From Dysgonomonas sp. HGC4 (GTDB taxonomy: Bacteria; Bacteroidota; Bacteroidia; Bacteroidales; Dysgonomonadaceae), in NCBI RefSeq assembly GCF_001261715.1, contig NZ_CVRU01000019.1, positions 1 to 36,895 on the forward strand: 36,895 nt of DNA, given 5' to 3'. Below the pieces are notes generated by a model. That model did no database searches. It was not told the origin of the DNA and worked only from the letters and a program-made list of their open reading frames with translations. The position numbers and the translations under genes are program-made. Below, piece after piece: positions 15,558-24,160 of this stretch. The stretch's first letter is position 1, and each line of letters begins with the position of its first letter.

Positions 15558-15989
15558 ATGAACGAAGAAAAAATAGTACCCCTCAAACGGGGAAAAGGGG
15601 GCAGGCCCCCGAAGAACGACCCGGCGAAGCGGCGGTTGACGGTGAACCTGACAGACGAGCAACACGCCGGATTCCTTGCCCTGTACGAGCAGTCGGGCGT
15701 ACAATCCTTGTCCGGATTTATCGCCGCACGCATCTTTGGCGATGAGTTTCGTGTAGTGAAAACCGATGCTTCGGCAGTAGAATTTATTGCAAAGCTCACC
15801 GCTTTACACTCACAAATACGAAGTATCGGAGTCAATTACAATCAGGTTGTGAAGGAGTTGCATTCCAATTTTGGGGAGAAAAAAGCATTGGCATTGCTTT
15901 ATAAATTGGAAAGTGTGACCATCGAACTGGCAGGGATCGGACGTGAGGTATTGCAGTTGTGCGAGCAATTTAAGGCTAAACACCTCTAA
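15558..15989 (+). CDS. mobA: Mobilization protein MobA (relaxosome accessory, RHH-type)
   Basis: 143 residues from ATG 15558. A basic Gly/Lys/Pro N-terminus (VPLKRGKGGRPPKNDPAKR) precedes a predicted ribbon-helix-helix (RLTVNLTDEQHAGFLALYEQ) and a helical MobC-like segment (LHSQIRSIGVNYNQVVKELH). These are features of relaxosome accessory proteins that bind oriT and help the relaxase. It lies 4 bases before mobB and is expressed away from traA. Appears intact. An upstream in-frame GTG at 15540 is possible but unneeded. Confidence 0.85.
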   Translation: MNEEKIVPLKRGKGGRPPKNDPAKRRLTVNLTDEQHAGFLALYEQSGVQSLSGFIAARIFGDEFRVVKTDASAVEFIAKLTALHSQIRSIGVNYNQVVKELHSNFGEKKALALLYKLESVTIELAGIGREVLQLCEQFKAKHL

Positions 15990-15992
15990 GAA

Positions 15993-17258
15993 ATGATTGC
16001 TAAATTTAGCCACGGAAGCAATCTGTATGGCGCGCTTACCTACAATCAGGAGAAAGTAGACGAAGGTTTAGGGAAAGTTTTGGCTACCAATCTGGTGATA
16101 GAACCTGCCGACGGAACGTTCAACACCTCTGCCTGTATGCAGGATTTTGAACGTTTTATGCCCTCGCATATCCGCACATCGAAACCGATAATTCATATTT
16201 CCCTGAATCCGCACCCGGACGATAAGCTGACCGATAATCAGCTTGCCGACGTCGGGCGTGAATATATGGAGCGGTTCGGGTATGGCGGACAGCCCTATAT
16301 GATTTTTAAGCATGAGGATATTGGCAGGGAGCATATACACATCGTCTCGACCCGTGTACGCACCGATGGTTCGATAATCAGCGACAGCAAAAATTACGAA
16401 CGAAGCAGAAAGATTACTGACCTTTTGGAGCAGAAATACGGCCTATACACGAAAGAAAAAAATCAGGGGGAGGCATGGCAGCTTACTCCGGTGGATGTTT
16501 CGCAGGGCAACCTCAAAAAGCAGGTAGCCAATGTTATCAGGCCGCTGTCCACGATGTACCGTTTCCAGACGTTGGGCGAATATCGCGCTTTGCTCTCCTT
16601 ATACAATATAAGAGTGGAGGAAATCAAAGGGGAAAATAAAGGCAAAGCATATCGGGGATTGGTCTATTTGGCGTTAGACAGTGAAGGCAACCGTGCCAGT
16701 AATCCGCTGAAATCCTCCCTGTTCGGAAAAGCTTTCGGTTTAGACAGGTTTGAAGAGCTATTCGACAAGTCAAAAGAAACGATTAAGGCAGACAGCGTAG
16801 CCAAACAAACCTGTGCCGCCGTTTCCGCGTCTTTCTCAAGCACCCGCACAGAGAGTGAGTTCCGGGCGGCTTTGCGGAAAAGAGGTATCGACCTTGTGTT
16901 ACGACGCAACGATGAAGGACGTATCTATGGGGCTACGTTTATCGACCATAACCAAAAGGCGGTTCTTAATGGTTCTCGTTTAGGTAAGGAGTTTTCAGCG
17001 AATGTTCTCAATGAGCGCTTTGCAGGTGATTCGCCCCACGAGGATATGCAAACGTCATCGCCGAAACATTCCGATAATCTGCACCAAAATCAGCAAGCGG
17101 CCAACAACAAACAACCGCAGACGGCTCACTCCGAGACGGGCGATGCGGTGGGGAGTTTATTCTCTGTCTTTACTCCCGAAGTTGGGGGAGCAGACAACAG
17201 GCAGCCGGTCCTGAAGCGTAAGAAAAAGAAGAAACGCAGGTACGGCAGGCAACAATAA
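15993..17258 (+). CDS. mobB: MobB relaxase (relaxase/mobilization nuclease family)
   Basis: 421 residues. The N-terminal relaxase domain (PF03432-like) has MIAKFSHGSNLYGALTYNQ with candidate catalytic Tyr12 or Tyr17, HISLNPHPDD (68-77), and the metal-binding HxH motif REHIHIVSTRV (His114, His116). A central region (about 160-330) follows, and the C-terminus is a low-complexity Gln/Asn/Lys tail ending in a KRKKKKKRRYG basic patch. The enzyme would nick one strand at oriT and stay bound to the 5' end. The order mobA-mobB-mobC is that of CTnDOT-type elements. No lesion is visible. Confidence 0.92.
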   Translation: MIAKFSHGSNLYGALTYNQEKVDEGLGKVLATNLVIEPADGTFNTSACMQDFERFMPSHIRTSKPIIHISLNPHPDDKLTDNQLADVGREYMERFGYGGQPYMIFKHEDIGREHIHIVSTRVRTDGSIISDSKNYERSRKITDLLEQKYGLYTKEKNQGEAWQLTPVDVSQGNLKKQVANVIRPLSTMYRFQTLGEYRALLSLYNIRVEEIKGENKGKAYRGLVYLALDSEGNRASNPLKSSLFGKAFGLDRFEELFDKSKETIKADSVAKQTCAAVSASFSSTRTESEFRAALRKRGIDLVLRRNDEGRIYGATFIDHNQKAVLNGSRLGKEFSANVLNERFAGDSPHEDMQTSSPKHSDNLHQNQQAANNKQPQTAHSETGDAVGSLFSVFTPEVGGADNRQPVLKRKKKKKRRYGRQQ

Positions 17259-17319
17259 GGCACACAGTACCTTCTGATATTCTTTTAGCTGTAAAATATA
17301 AACAATTAAAAAAACGATT

Positions 17320-19329
17320 ATGTCACAAGAAGATGATTTAAGAGGGCTTGCCAAAGTCATGGAATTTATGAGAGCCATAAGTATTTTATTCGTCCTGATG
17401 AATATTTATTGGTTCTGCTATCAGGCAATACACGAGTGGAGAATCAATATCGGGGTGGTTGATAAAATCCTGATGAATTTTAACCGTACCGCAGGACTAT
17501 TCAACTCTATATTGTGGACGAAAATATTTTCTGTCGTCTTTCTTGCTTTGTCCTGTTTAGGAACAAAAGGAGTGAAGGAGGAAAAGATTACATGGAACCA
17601 CATCTGTGTATGCCTCACATTCGGGTTTGTATTTTTCTTTTTGAACTGGTGGCTTCTTTATCTGCCTCTTCCCAAAATAGCCAATGCAGGCTTTTATATT
17701 TTTACCATTGCAGTAGGATATATATTGCTTTTGATGGCGGGTACATGGATGAGCCGCTTACTCAAAAACACGATGATGGACGATGTATTCAATAATGAAA
17801 ATGAATCATTTATGCAGGAAACCAAACTGATGGTAAACGATTACTCCATAAACCTGCCTACTAAATTCTGGTACAAAAAGAAAATCTGGAAAGGGTGGAT
17901 CAATGTCGTAAATCCGTTTCGTGCAGCTATCGTGCTGGGTACTCCGGGTTCGGGTAAGTCATACGCTGTTGTGAACCAATTCATCAAACAGCAAATCGAG
18001 AAAGGTTATACAGGCTATATTTACGATTTCAAGTTTCCGGACTTGTCTACTATTGCCTATAACCATCTGTTAAACAACAGGGAAGGTTACGGGAAAGTAC
18101 CGACATTTTATGTGATAAATTTTGACGACCCAAGCCGTAGCCACCGTTGCAACCCAATCAATCCGGCATTCATGGAAGATATATCGGACGCATACGAAAG
18201 TTCATATACGATTATGCTGAACCTCAACCGGACGTGGGTGAGCAAGCAGGGTGATTTCTTTGTGGAATCCCCGATTATCCTTTTCGCCGCTATTATATGG
18301 TACTTGCGCATTTATAAGGACGGAAAATACTGTACTTTTCCCCATGCCATAGAATTTTTGAACAAAAGCTATGAGGATATTTTTCCGATTCTGACTTCAT
18401 ATCCCGACCTCGAAAACTACCTTTCTCCCTTTATGGACGCGTGGAAATCAGGTGCGGCAGACCAGTTGATGGGGCAAATCGCATCGGCGAAAATCCCGCT
18501 TTCCCGCATGATTAGTCCGCAATTATATTGGGTCATGTCGGGCGATGAATTTTCACTGGATATTAACAACCCGGACGACCCTAAAATACTGGTTGTCGGA
18601 AATAACCCTGATAGACAGAATATCTATGGTGCGGCGCTCGGGTTGTATAATTCCCGCATTGTGAAACTCATTAACAAGAAAGGACAGCTTAAGTCTTCGG
18701 TTATTATCGATGAGTTGCCGACTATTTATTTCAAAGGCTTGGATAACCTGATAGCCACTGCCCGAAGCAACAAGGTTGCCGTGCTGTTGGGCTTTCAGGA
18801 CTTTTCGCAGCTAAAGCGAGACTATGGCGACAAAGAGGCCGCCGTGGTGATGAATACTGTCGGCAATATCTTTTCCGGGCAGGTAGTCGGCGACACGGCT
18901 AAGACTCTTTCGGATCGTTTTGGTAAAGTGCTGCAAAAACGCCAGTCCATGACCATTAACCGTAACGACAAATCGACTTCCATTTCTACCCAGATGGATT
19001 CGTTGATACCACCATCCAAAATATCCAATCTTACACAGGGGATGTTTGTCGGGGCGGTAGCGGATAATTTCGATGAGCGGATTGAACAAAAGATTTTTCA
19101 CTGCGAAATTGTGGTAGATAACGAGCGGGTTGCCACTGAAACGAAGGAGTACAGGAAAATCCCCGTTATCACTAATTTTGTAGATGAGAACGACGTAAAC
19201 CGCATGAAGGAAATGATTAAGGAAAATTACGACCGGATCAAGGCTGAAGCCAAACAAATCGTTGCAGAGGAATTGCAACGGATTAAGGATGACCCGGAGC
19301 TTTGCCACTTGTTGCCGAAAGAGGAATAG
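17320..19329 (+). CDS. mobC: MobC, VirD4-type coupling ATPase
   Basis: 669 residues. The N-terminus has about four membrane helices (residues about 18-36, 62-82, 96-115, 122-142). Walker A GTPGSGKS is at 207-214, and the Walker B-like SSVIIDELPTIYF is near 460. The C-terminal block VVMNTVGNIFSGQVVGDTAKTL followed by LSDRFGKVLQKRQS is typical of TraG/TraD-type coupling proteins. It links the relaxase-DNA complex to the secretion channel at the inner membrane. Called MobC in Bacteroides elements. It ends convergently against the next, minus-strand gene. Confidence 0.92.
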   Translation: MSQEDDLRGLAKVMEFMRAISILFVLMNIYWFCYQAIHEWRINIGVVDKILMNFNRTAGLFNSILWTKIFSVVFLALSCLGTKGVKEEKITWNHICVCLTFGFVFFFLNWWLLYLPLPKIANAGFYIFTIAVGYILLLMAGTWMSRLLKNTMMDDVFNNENESFMQETKLMVNDYSINLPTKFWYKKKIWKGWINVVNPFRAAIVLGTPGSGKSYAVVNQFIKQQIEKGYTGYIYDFKFPDLSTIAYNHLLNNREGYGKVPTFYVINFDDPSRSHRCNPINPAFMEDISDAYESSYTIMLNLNRTWVSKQGDFFVESPIILFAAIIWYLRIYKDGKYCTFPHAIEFLNKSYEDIFPILTSYPDLENYLSPFMDAWKSGAADQLMGQIASAKIPLSRMISPQLYWVMSGDEFSLDINNPDDPKILVVGNNPDRQNIYGAALGLYNSRIVKLINKKGQLKSSVIIDELPTIYFKGLDNLIATARSNKVAVLLGFQDFSQLKRDYGDKEAAVVMNTVGNIFSGQVVGDTAKTLSDRFGKVLQKRQSMTINRNDKSTSISTQMDSLIPPSKISNLTQGMFVGAVADNFDERIEQKIFHCEIVVDNERVATETKEYRKIPVITNFVDENDVNRMKEMIKENYDRIKAEAKQIVAEELQRIKDDPELCHLLPKEE

Positions 19330-19349
19330 TTTTATAAAGTGAAGATAAG

Positions 19350-19384
19350 GAGGATAGTCAGTTTTATTGATTATCCTCTGCTTT
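19350..19384. terminator. Shared terminator between mobC and the convergent zinc-knuckle gene
   Basis: GAGGATA (19350-19356) pairs with TATCCTC (19372-19378), and TTTTTT follows shortly after on the plus strand. It lies 20 bases after the mobC stop and overlaps the end of the minus-strand gene. The loop is long (15 bases), so strength is uncertain. Confidence 0.45.
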
Positions 19385-19987
19385 TTTCTGCAATTTGTGA
19401 ATGATGCTTGCTGCATTGTCCTCAAAGAATTTTCGAAGTGTGACGTCCTTTTTCAATAAAATATTATGTTCATCATCAAAAAAGGACGTCATTCGTTTTC
19501 TTATCTCAATTAAATCGTTCTCAGTTGGTATCTTATTTGAAAACTCCAAATGTTCAGTGATTTCCGAACGAATATAATCCCTTAGTACCATTTTTTCGTA
19601 ACTATCGAGTTCAGAGAATTTCTTTTTCTCAGAAAATACAGGAAGATAGTCTATATCGGGATTTTCAAAAATGTAGTTATCGTCCGGTTCTATATCCGGC
19701 TGACTCCTGCTCACCCCCAGAATCATTTGGGCAAATCCGGCTGCTTCGGGATATTTTTTGTTTTTCGACATTTTTTCGAGAAATTCCCAGTCCTGTCTTG
19801 AACGGGGGTACTTCCCGGCAATCCGGTCTATCTGATTTATGTGTTGCAGTTCACTTTTACGTTCCTGCGGCAAAGATGAACATTCCTTACAGATATGTTT
19901 TGCATGCCCCTTCCCGCTAAACGCTTCGTTCGGCTTGGACGCCCCGTATATCCGGCAATAGTGTCCCCGTTTTTTCTTTTTAGCCAT
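19364..19987 (-). CDS. Hypothetical mobile-element protein with a damaged zinc knuckle
   Basis: 207 residues with no signal peptide. The N-terminus is basic (MAKKKKRGHY) and is followed by CRIYGASKPNEAFSGKGHAK and then HICKEC, the remains of a CxxC...CxxC zinc knuckle in which the second Cys of the first pair is Tyr. The rest is helical and charged (FSELDSYEKMVLRDYIRSEI; ENDLIEIRKRMTSFFDDEHN). I believe similar proteins sit next to mobC in other Bacteroides elements, but the function is unknown. A DNA-binding role would fit the knuckle. It is divergent from the DUF3945 gene across a 210-base gap that carries iteron site C. Confidence 0.65.
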   Translation of the reverse strand: MAKKKKRGHYCRIYGASKPNEAFSGKGHAKHICKECSSLPQERKSELQHINQIDRIAGKYPRSRQDWEFLEKMSKNKKYPEAAGFAQMILGVSRSQPDIEPDDNYIFENPDIDYLPVFSEKKKFSELDSYEKMVLRDYIRSEITEHLEFSNKIPTENDLIEIRKRMTSFFDDEHNILLKKDVTLRKFFEDNAASIIHKLQKKAEDNQ

Positions 19988-20081
19988 AATGATATTCTGA
20001 AAATAACAATCGCAAATATACGGCTCTTTCCTGGTTCGGATAGAAAACGGGATGTAAAAATATCCTCAATTTCCAAATTAC

Positions 20082-20111
20082 CCTACGCCACTCCCTGCCA
20101 CAAGCTTCCAC
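20082..20111 (-). repeat. Triple 10-bp iteron-like block, site C (between divergent genes)
   Basis: Read on the minus strand: GTGGAAGCTT, GTGGCAGGGA, GTGGCGTAGG. It agrees with site A at 27 of 30 positions. It lies in the 210-base gap between the zinc-knuckle gene (minus) and the DUF3945 gene (plus), so it could act as an operator for either. Confidence 0.7.
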
Positions 20112-20197
20112 CTCATTAAAGCCTTGCAATCAGACCATTAGTTCGCATTATCTTCGTTCCGCATTACTATTAATGCAGAATTAAAAATCATTTTATT

Positions 20198-21760
20198 ATG
20201 GATCAAAACAAAGTAAAATCCGAAGAGTCTAAAGTCTTACTGACGCAAGGCGAAGATGGCAAGCTCAAAGCCATCGCAGGGGAACAGGACGGCAAACTCA
20301 AAACCGTTGAACCCACCAAAGAGAATGCCGACCAGTTTTTGAAGATTGACGCCAACAGCAATTTTCTGGAAAACTTCATGAAGAAATTTTCGGCACAGTT
20401 CAGTAATCCATCTCACACGGGCGTTTATGCCGTCGGGATGTCAGCCGTAGATAAAATAGCGGCATTCTTAGACAAAATAATCCGTATCGACCACACCGAC
20501 AAAGTCCTCGACCCGTACCGCATCCAACTCGATGGTAAGATGAAGATACAGATAGAGCTTACAGGCAGGTTTCAACCGTTAGACTTGAATAAGATCGATT
20601 GGAAAGAGGCCGGGAAATTAGGTATTTCCGGTGAAACCTTGCAGGACGCCCTCAAAGCGATGGTTTACGGTCATAAATCACCCGGCCTGGTCGATATTAA
20701 GCCCGCTGTCGACGGGCAGGAGTTTCCGATGCAAGCCCGCTTATCATTCGAAAAGCAGGCGGACGATGGTATCAAAATCGTTACCCATCCCAGGCAGGAA
20801 CAGCCCGACTTCGATAAACCTTTTATGGGCGTAGCTTTTTCTGAACAGGATAAAGAACAACTCCAAAAGGCCGGGCATGGCGCACGTGTATTTGAACTTG
20901 AAGTTAATGGAAAGAAAGTACCCTCAGTTATCTCCCTCGACAAACTGACGAACCGGCTTGAAGCCGTGCCCCTCTCTGAAATCAATATCCCGCAGGCCTT
21001 GAAGAATGCTCCTCTATCTCCCGAACAACAGCAGGGATTGAAAGAAGGTAAAGCCGTCTGGGTCGAGGGAATGGATAAAAAGGTAAAACCGGGGGAAGAG
21101 CCTCAGAAAATCGACCGTTTTGTACAATTCAATGCCGTCAATAAAAACTTCGATTTTAAGTTCAGCGACGAGCAACGCCGGCAACATAACCAACAACGGC
21201 AAGCCGGGCAGGGAGAAGGTCAAGGGCAGGAAAATCCGTTACCTAAAGCCCGCAAGATGGATGAAGTCTGGGTTTATTCCAAACAAGGCGGAGTTCAGTT
21301 GTCGGGAGAAGAATTTAAGAAACTGTGCAACAAAGAACCCATTTTTATTGAAGGTATGCAATCCCGTCCCAAGCCACAATCCGATGCTTCGGGAACACAG
21401 AAAGTAGAAGCTACCGATCAGAAAGGGCAGAAATACAACGCGTGGGTATGGATTGACGATGATAAAGGCAAAGTTCGCCATACTTCTAAGCACCCCGACC
21501 AGATACGGGCTATCGAGGCAAAACAGGCGGTAAAAGATACACAGAAGGTTACACCCGCCGCAGGTTTTGAAACGCAGGCAGCGGTCAACAATCAGGGTAA
21601 GACCAACGAAGCGACCAAACATTCCAAAGAGCCGCTAAAGCAGGGACAGGCACAGCCCACCGCCAGGCAAGCCGAAAAGAAGGAGCAAAAACAGCAACAA
21701 AAACAAAAACAAAAACAATCTCCTGCCACCCCCAAGAAAAGCAAAGGACGTAAAATGTAG
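20198..21760 (+). CDS. DUF4099/DUF3945 mobile-element protein
   Basis: 520 residues. An N-terminal region about 1-60 precedes a DUF4099-like domain (about 95-185, LTGRFQPLDLNKIDWKEAGKLGI), followed by two or more DUF3945-type repeats (FMGVAFSEQDKEQLQKAGHG; PLSPEQQQGLKEGKAVWVEG; VQLSGEEFKKLCNKEPIFIE), and a Gln/Lys-rich tail (KKEQKQQQKQKQKQ). These domains recur in Bacteroides conjugative transposons next to topB. The function is unknown, although partners suggest DNA processing. The basic tail is consistent with nucleic-acid contact. Possible Bacteroidota-type promoter TATCTTCG near 20,150. Confidence 0.8.
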   Translation: MDQNKVKSEESKVLLTQGEDGKLKAIAGEQDGKLKTVEPTKENADQFLKIDANSNFLENFMKKFSAQFSNPSHTGVYAVGMSAVDKIAAFLDKIIRIDHTDKVLDPYRIQLDGKMKIQIELTGRFQPLDLNKIDWKEAGKLGISGETLQDALKAMVYGHKSPGLVDIKPAVDGQEFPMQARLSFEKQADDGIKIVTHPRQEQPDFDKPFMGVAFSEQDKEQLQKAGHGARVFELEVNGKKVPSVISLDKLTNRLEAVPLSEINIPQALKNAPLSPEQQQGLKEGKAVWVEGMDKKVKPGEEPQKIDRFVQFNAVNKNFDFKFSDEQRRQHNQQRQAGQGEGQGQENPLPKARKMDEVWVYSKQGGVQLSGEEFKKLCNKEPIFIEGMQSRPKPQSDASGTQKVEATDQKGQKYNAWVWIDDDKGKVRHTSKHPDQIRAIEAKQAVKDTQKVTPAAGFETQAAVNNQGKTNEATKHSKEPLKQGQAQPTARQAEKKEQKQQQKQKQKQSPATPKKSKGRKM

Positions 21761-21774
21761 AAATGTAAAATAAT

Positions 21775-21811
21775 AAAAGGGTCTGCGACCCCAACCACTA
21801 AAAAATCAATG
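21775..21811 (+). promoter_or_regulatory. Hairpin/ACTAAAAAAT leader element, copy 3 (upstream of topB)
   Basis: GGGTC-TGC-GACCC (21779-21791) is followed by CCAACCACTAAAAAATCAATG. An ATG within the tail would start a three-codon reading frame (Met-Phe-Gln-stop) whose stop overlaps the topB ATG at 21817 as ATGA, a layout that could allow translational coupling. Confidence 0.6.
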
Positions 21812-21816
21812 TTCCA

Positions 21817-23925
21817 ATGAAAATAATAATAGCAGAAAAACCCTCTGTGGCTAAAAGTATAGCAGCCATAGTCGGAGCAAATAATAAAAAAGACGGCTAT
21901 ATGGAGGGTAACGGATATGCCGTTACATGGGCTTTCGGACATTTGTTCGGACTTGCTATGCCCGAACATTACGGTATCGCAGGTTTTCAAAAAGAGAACC
22001 TGCCGATACTACTGACTAAATTTAAGCTATTGCCCCGACAAGTCAAAGAGGGCAAAGAGTACAAGAACGATCCCGGCGTGATAAAACAGCTTAAAGTAAT
22101 CAGGGAGCTGTTCAGCCGAGGGGAGGGTATTATCGTGGCGACTGATGCCGGACGTGAAGGGGAACTCATATTCCGCTATATATACGAATATACAGGATGC
22201 ACCCTCCCGTTTGAAAGGCTTTGGATCAGCTCTCTTACCGATAGGGCTATTAAAGACGGTTTTAAAACCCTTCGTCCCGGCGCAGACTACGACAACCTGT
22301 ACGCTTCTGCGAAAGCCCGTAGTCAGGCAGACTGGCTCGTAGGAATCAATAGTAGTCAGGCTCTTTCTATTTCGGCAGGTTATGGCGTTTGGTCTTTGGG
22401 CAGAGTACAAACCCCGACACTGGCAATTATTTGTAGCAGGTATCAGGAAAATAAGGACTTCAAACCGAAAACCTATTTCCGATTAAAACTCCATACCGAT
22501 AAAGAATCTATAACCTTTGCCGTTCACTCGGTGGATAAGTTCGACGCCCGAACCTATGCCGAAGAAGTTATTGCAAAGGTCAAAGCTGCTGGAACAGTAC
22601 AGGTTACAGCCGTGGAACGCAAGGAGGTGAAGCAGGAACCGCCATTGCTTTATGACCTGACCACGCTTCAAAAGGAAGCTAACAGCAAGTACGGCTTTTC
22701 AGCGGATAAGACCCTGACGATAGCACAGGCATTGTACGAGGGAAAGAAAATATCCTACCCCCGCACAGGCAGCCGCTATATTTCCGAGGATGTATTGGAG
22801 AAAGCGCCGCACCTGATCGCTACGCTTCGTTCACACCCTCTTTTCGGAAAATATATTGACGGCAGATTCGATACAACGCTTAACCCCCGTTCGGTAGATG
22901 ATAAGAAAGTGACCGACCACCACGCGTTGATTATTACGGAAGATCCCGCTTCGGGATTATCCAAAGATGAACAGCTTATCTACGATATGGTTGCCGGGCG
23001 TATGCTGGAAGCCTTCGGCGATCGCTCAATCAAAGAGAACACCACCGTTTCAATTGACGCAGGCGGTGTACACTTTTCCTGTAAAGGAAGCGTTACGCTC
23101 GTCTCCGGCTGGAGGGCGGTATTTGACGCTAAAGACGAGCCAAACGATGAAGACGATACGGCAGTTCTGCCAGTTTTGGTTGAAGGCGACAGCCTGCCTG
23201 TCTGTGATTGCGAGATTCAGGAGAAGCAAACCAAACCCCGCCCGCTACACACAGAGGCAAGTCTACTTGGTTCGATGGAGAGTGCAGGCAAAGAGGTAGA
23301 GGATGAACAACAGCGTGAAGCGATAAAAGAGTGCGGTATTGGAACTCCAGCCACTCGTGCATCTATTATCGAAACATTATTTTCCCGTGATTATATCGTC
23401 CGTGAGAAAAAATCTCTTGTTCCGACAAATAAAGGATTGGTGGTCTATCTGGCTGTAAAAGATAAGATGATAGCCGACGCAGCCATGACAGGACAATGGG
23501 AAGAAGCCCTGAATAAAATCGCTTCGGGCACAATGGATGCTCCTACCTTTCACAAGGGCATAGAGGTTTATGCTTCACAGATCACCACTGAATTATTATC
23601 TACTGTTATCGAACGCACAGATAACCGCAATACCTGCCCCTGTCCCAAGTGTAAAAACGGACAGGTGGTATTTTACCCAAAGGTGGTAAAATGCAAGAAT
23701 GAAAATTGCGGACTGACTGTATTCCGCTCCATCGCTAAAAAAGAACTGACGGACGGGCAACTGACAGGCCTTATAATGAATGGTAAGACCTCATTGATAA
23801 AAGGTTTTGTAAGCAGTAAGACCGGAAGCACCTTCGAGGCAGCGGTTAGATTCGATGAGGACTACAAAACAGTATTTGAGTTCCCGCCACACAAAGACGG
23901 CGGCAAAAAACGACGTTTTAAGTAA
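21817..23925 (+). CDS. topB: Type IA DNA topoisomerase (topoisomerase III)
   Basis: 702 residues. TOPRIM domain at the N-terminus (MKIIIAEKPSVAKSIA) with the acidic motif VATDAGREGELIFRY (108-121), active-site Tyr314 in ISYPRTGSRYI, and a C-terminal zinc-ribbon-like region with CPCPKCKNG and CKNENCG (about 605-635). It relaxes or decatenates single-stranded-bubble DNA. In Bacteroides transposons it accompanies the DUF3945 gene and probably helps circularisation or transfer intermediates. Full length, with a terminator about 80 bases downstream. Confidence 0.95.
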   Translation: MKIIIAEKPSVAKSIAAIVGANNKKDGYMEGNGYAVTWAFGHLFGLAMPEHYGIAGFQKENLPILLTKFKLLPRQVKEGKEYKNDPGVIKQLKVIRELFSRGEGIIVATDAGREGELIFRYIYEYTGCTLPFERLWISSLTDRAIKDGFKTLRPGADYDNLYASAKARSQADWLVGINSSQALSISAGYGVWSLGRVQTPTLAIICSRYQENKDFKPKTYFRLKLHTDKESITFAVHSVDKFDARTYAEEVIAKVKAAGTVQVTAVERKEVKQEPPLLYDLTTLQKEANSKYGFSADKTLTIAQALYEGKKISYPRTGSRYISEDVLEKAPHLIATLRSHPLFGKYIDGRFDTTLNPRSVDDKKVTDHHALIITEDPASGLSKDEQLIYDMVAGRMLEAFGDRSIKENTTVSIDAGGVHFSCKGSVTLVSGWRAVFDAKDEPNDEDDTAVLPVLVEGDSLPVCDCEIQEKQTKPRPLHTEASLLGSMESAGKEVEDEQQREAIKECGIGTPATRASIIETLFSRDYIVREKKSLVPTNKGLVVYLAVKDKMIADAAMTGQWEEALNKIASGTMDAPTFHKGIEVYASQITTELLSTVIERTDNRNTCPCPKCKNGQVVFYPKVVKCKNENCGLTVFRSIAKKELTDGQLTGLIMNGKTSLIKGFVSSKTGSTFEAAVRFDEDYKTVFEFPPHKDGGKKRRFK

Positions 23926-23987
23926 AATCTTCCTATATTTGCCACTGAAAGGTCTTTGTTCTTCGATTCGGAATAGTCGTTTAACTT

Positions 23988-24034
23988 TGATTTTTTAGTG
24001 GTGGCATCCGGGGCTAAGCTCCGGATGCTTTTTT
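23988..24034 (+). terminator. topB intrinsic terminator, carrying leader-element sequence (copy 4)
   Basis: GCATCCGG (24004-24011) and CCGGATGC (24021-24028) form a strong stem whose centre also pairs, followed by TTTTTT (24029-24034). On its left is TTGATTTTTTAGTGG, the reverse complement of the CCACTAAAAAATCAA tail seen in the leader elements, so this is the same design with a different stem, read from the other side. Confidence 0.75.
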
Positions 24035-24127
24035 CTTTTCTCGGCTCTATGTAAAAAAAAGTATTTCATGATATGTTATTGGAATTGAATTGATTGATGC
24101 ATATATACTTACAAGAGTAGTAACAAA

Positions 24128-24157
24128 AAGGTATGCGACCCTCACTAAAAAATCAAC
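24128..24157 (+). promoter_or_regulatory. Hairpin/ACTAAAAAAT leader element, copy 5 (upstream of DUF1896 gene)
   Basis: GGT-ATGCG-ACC followed by CTCACTAAAAAATCAACG ends 3 bases before the ATG at 24161. The stem is weaker than in copies 1-3, but the tail is identical to copy 3 for 13 bases. Confidence 0.55.
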
Positions 24158-24160
24158 GAT

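Noticed and set aside
18811-19425. 204-codon minus-strand frame opposite mobC
   Set aside because: Composition and position fit an antisense shadow of mobC.
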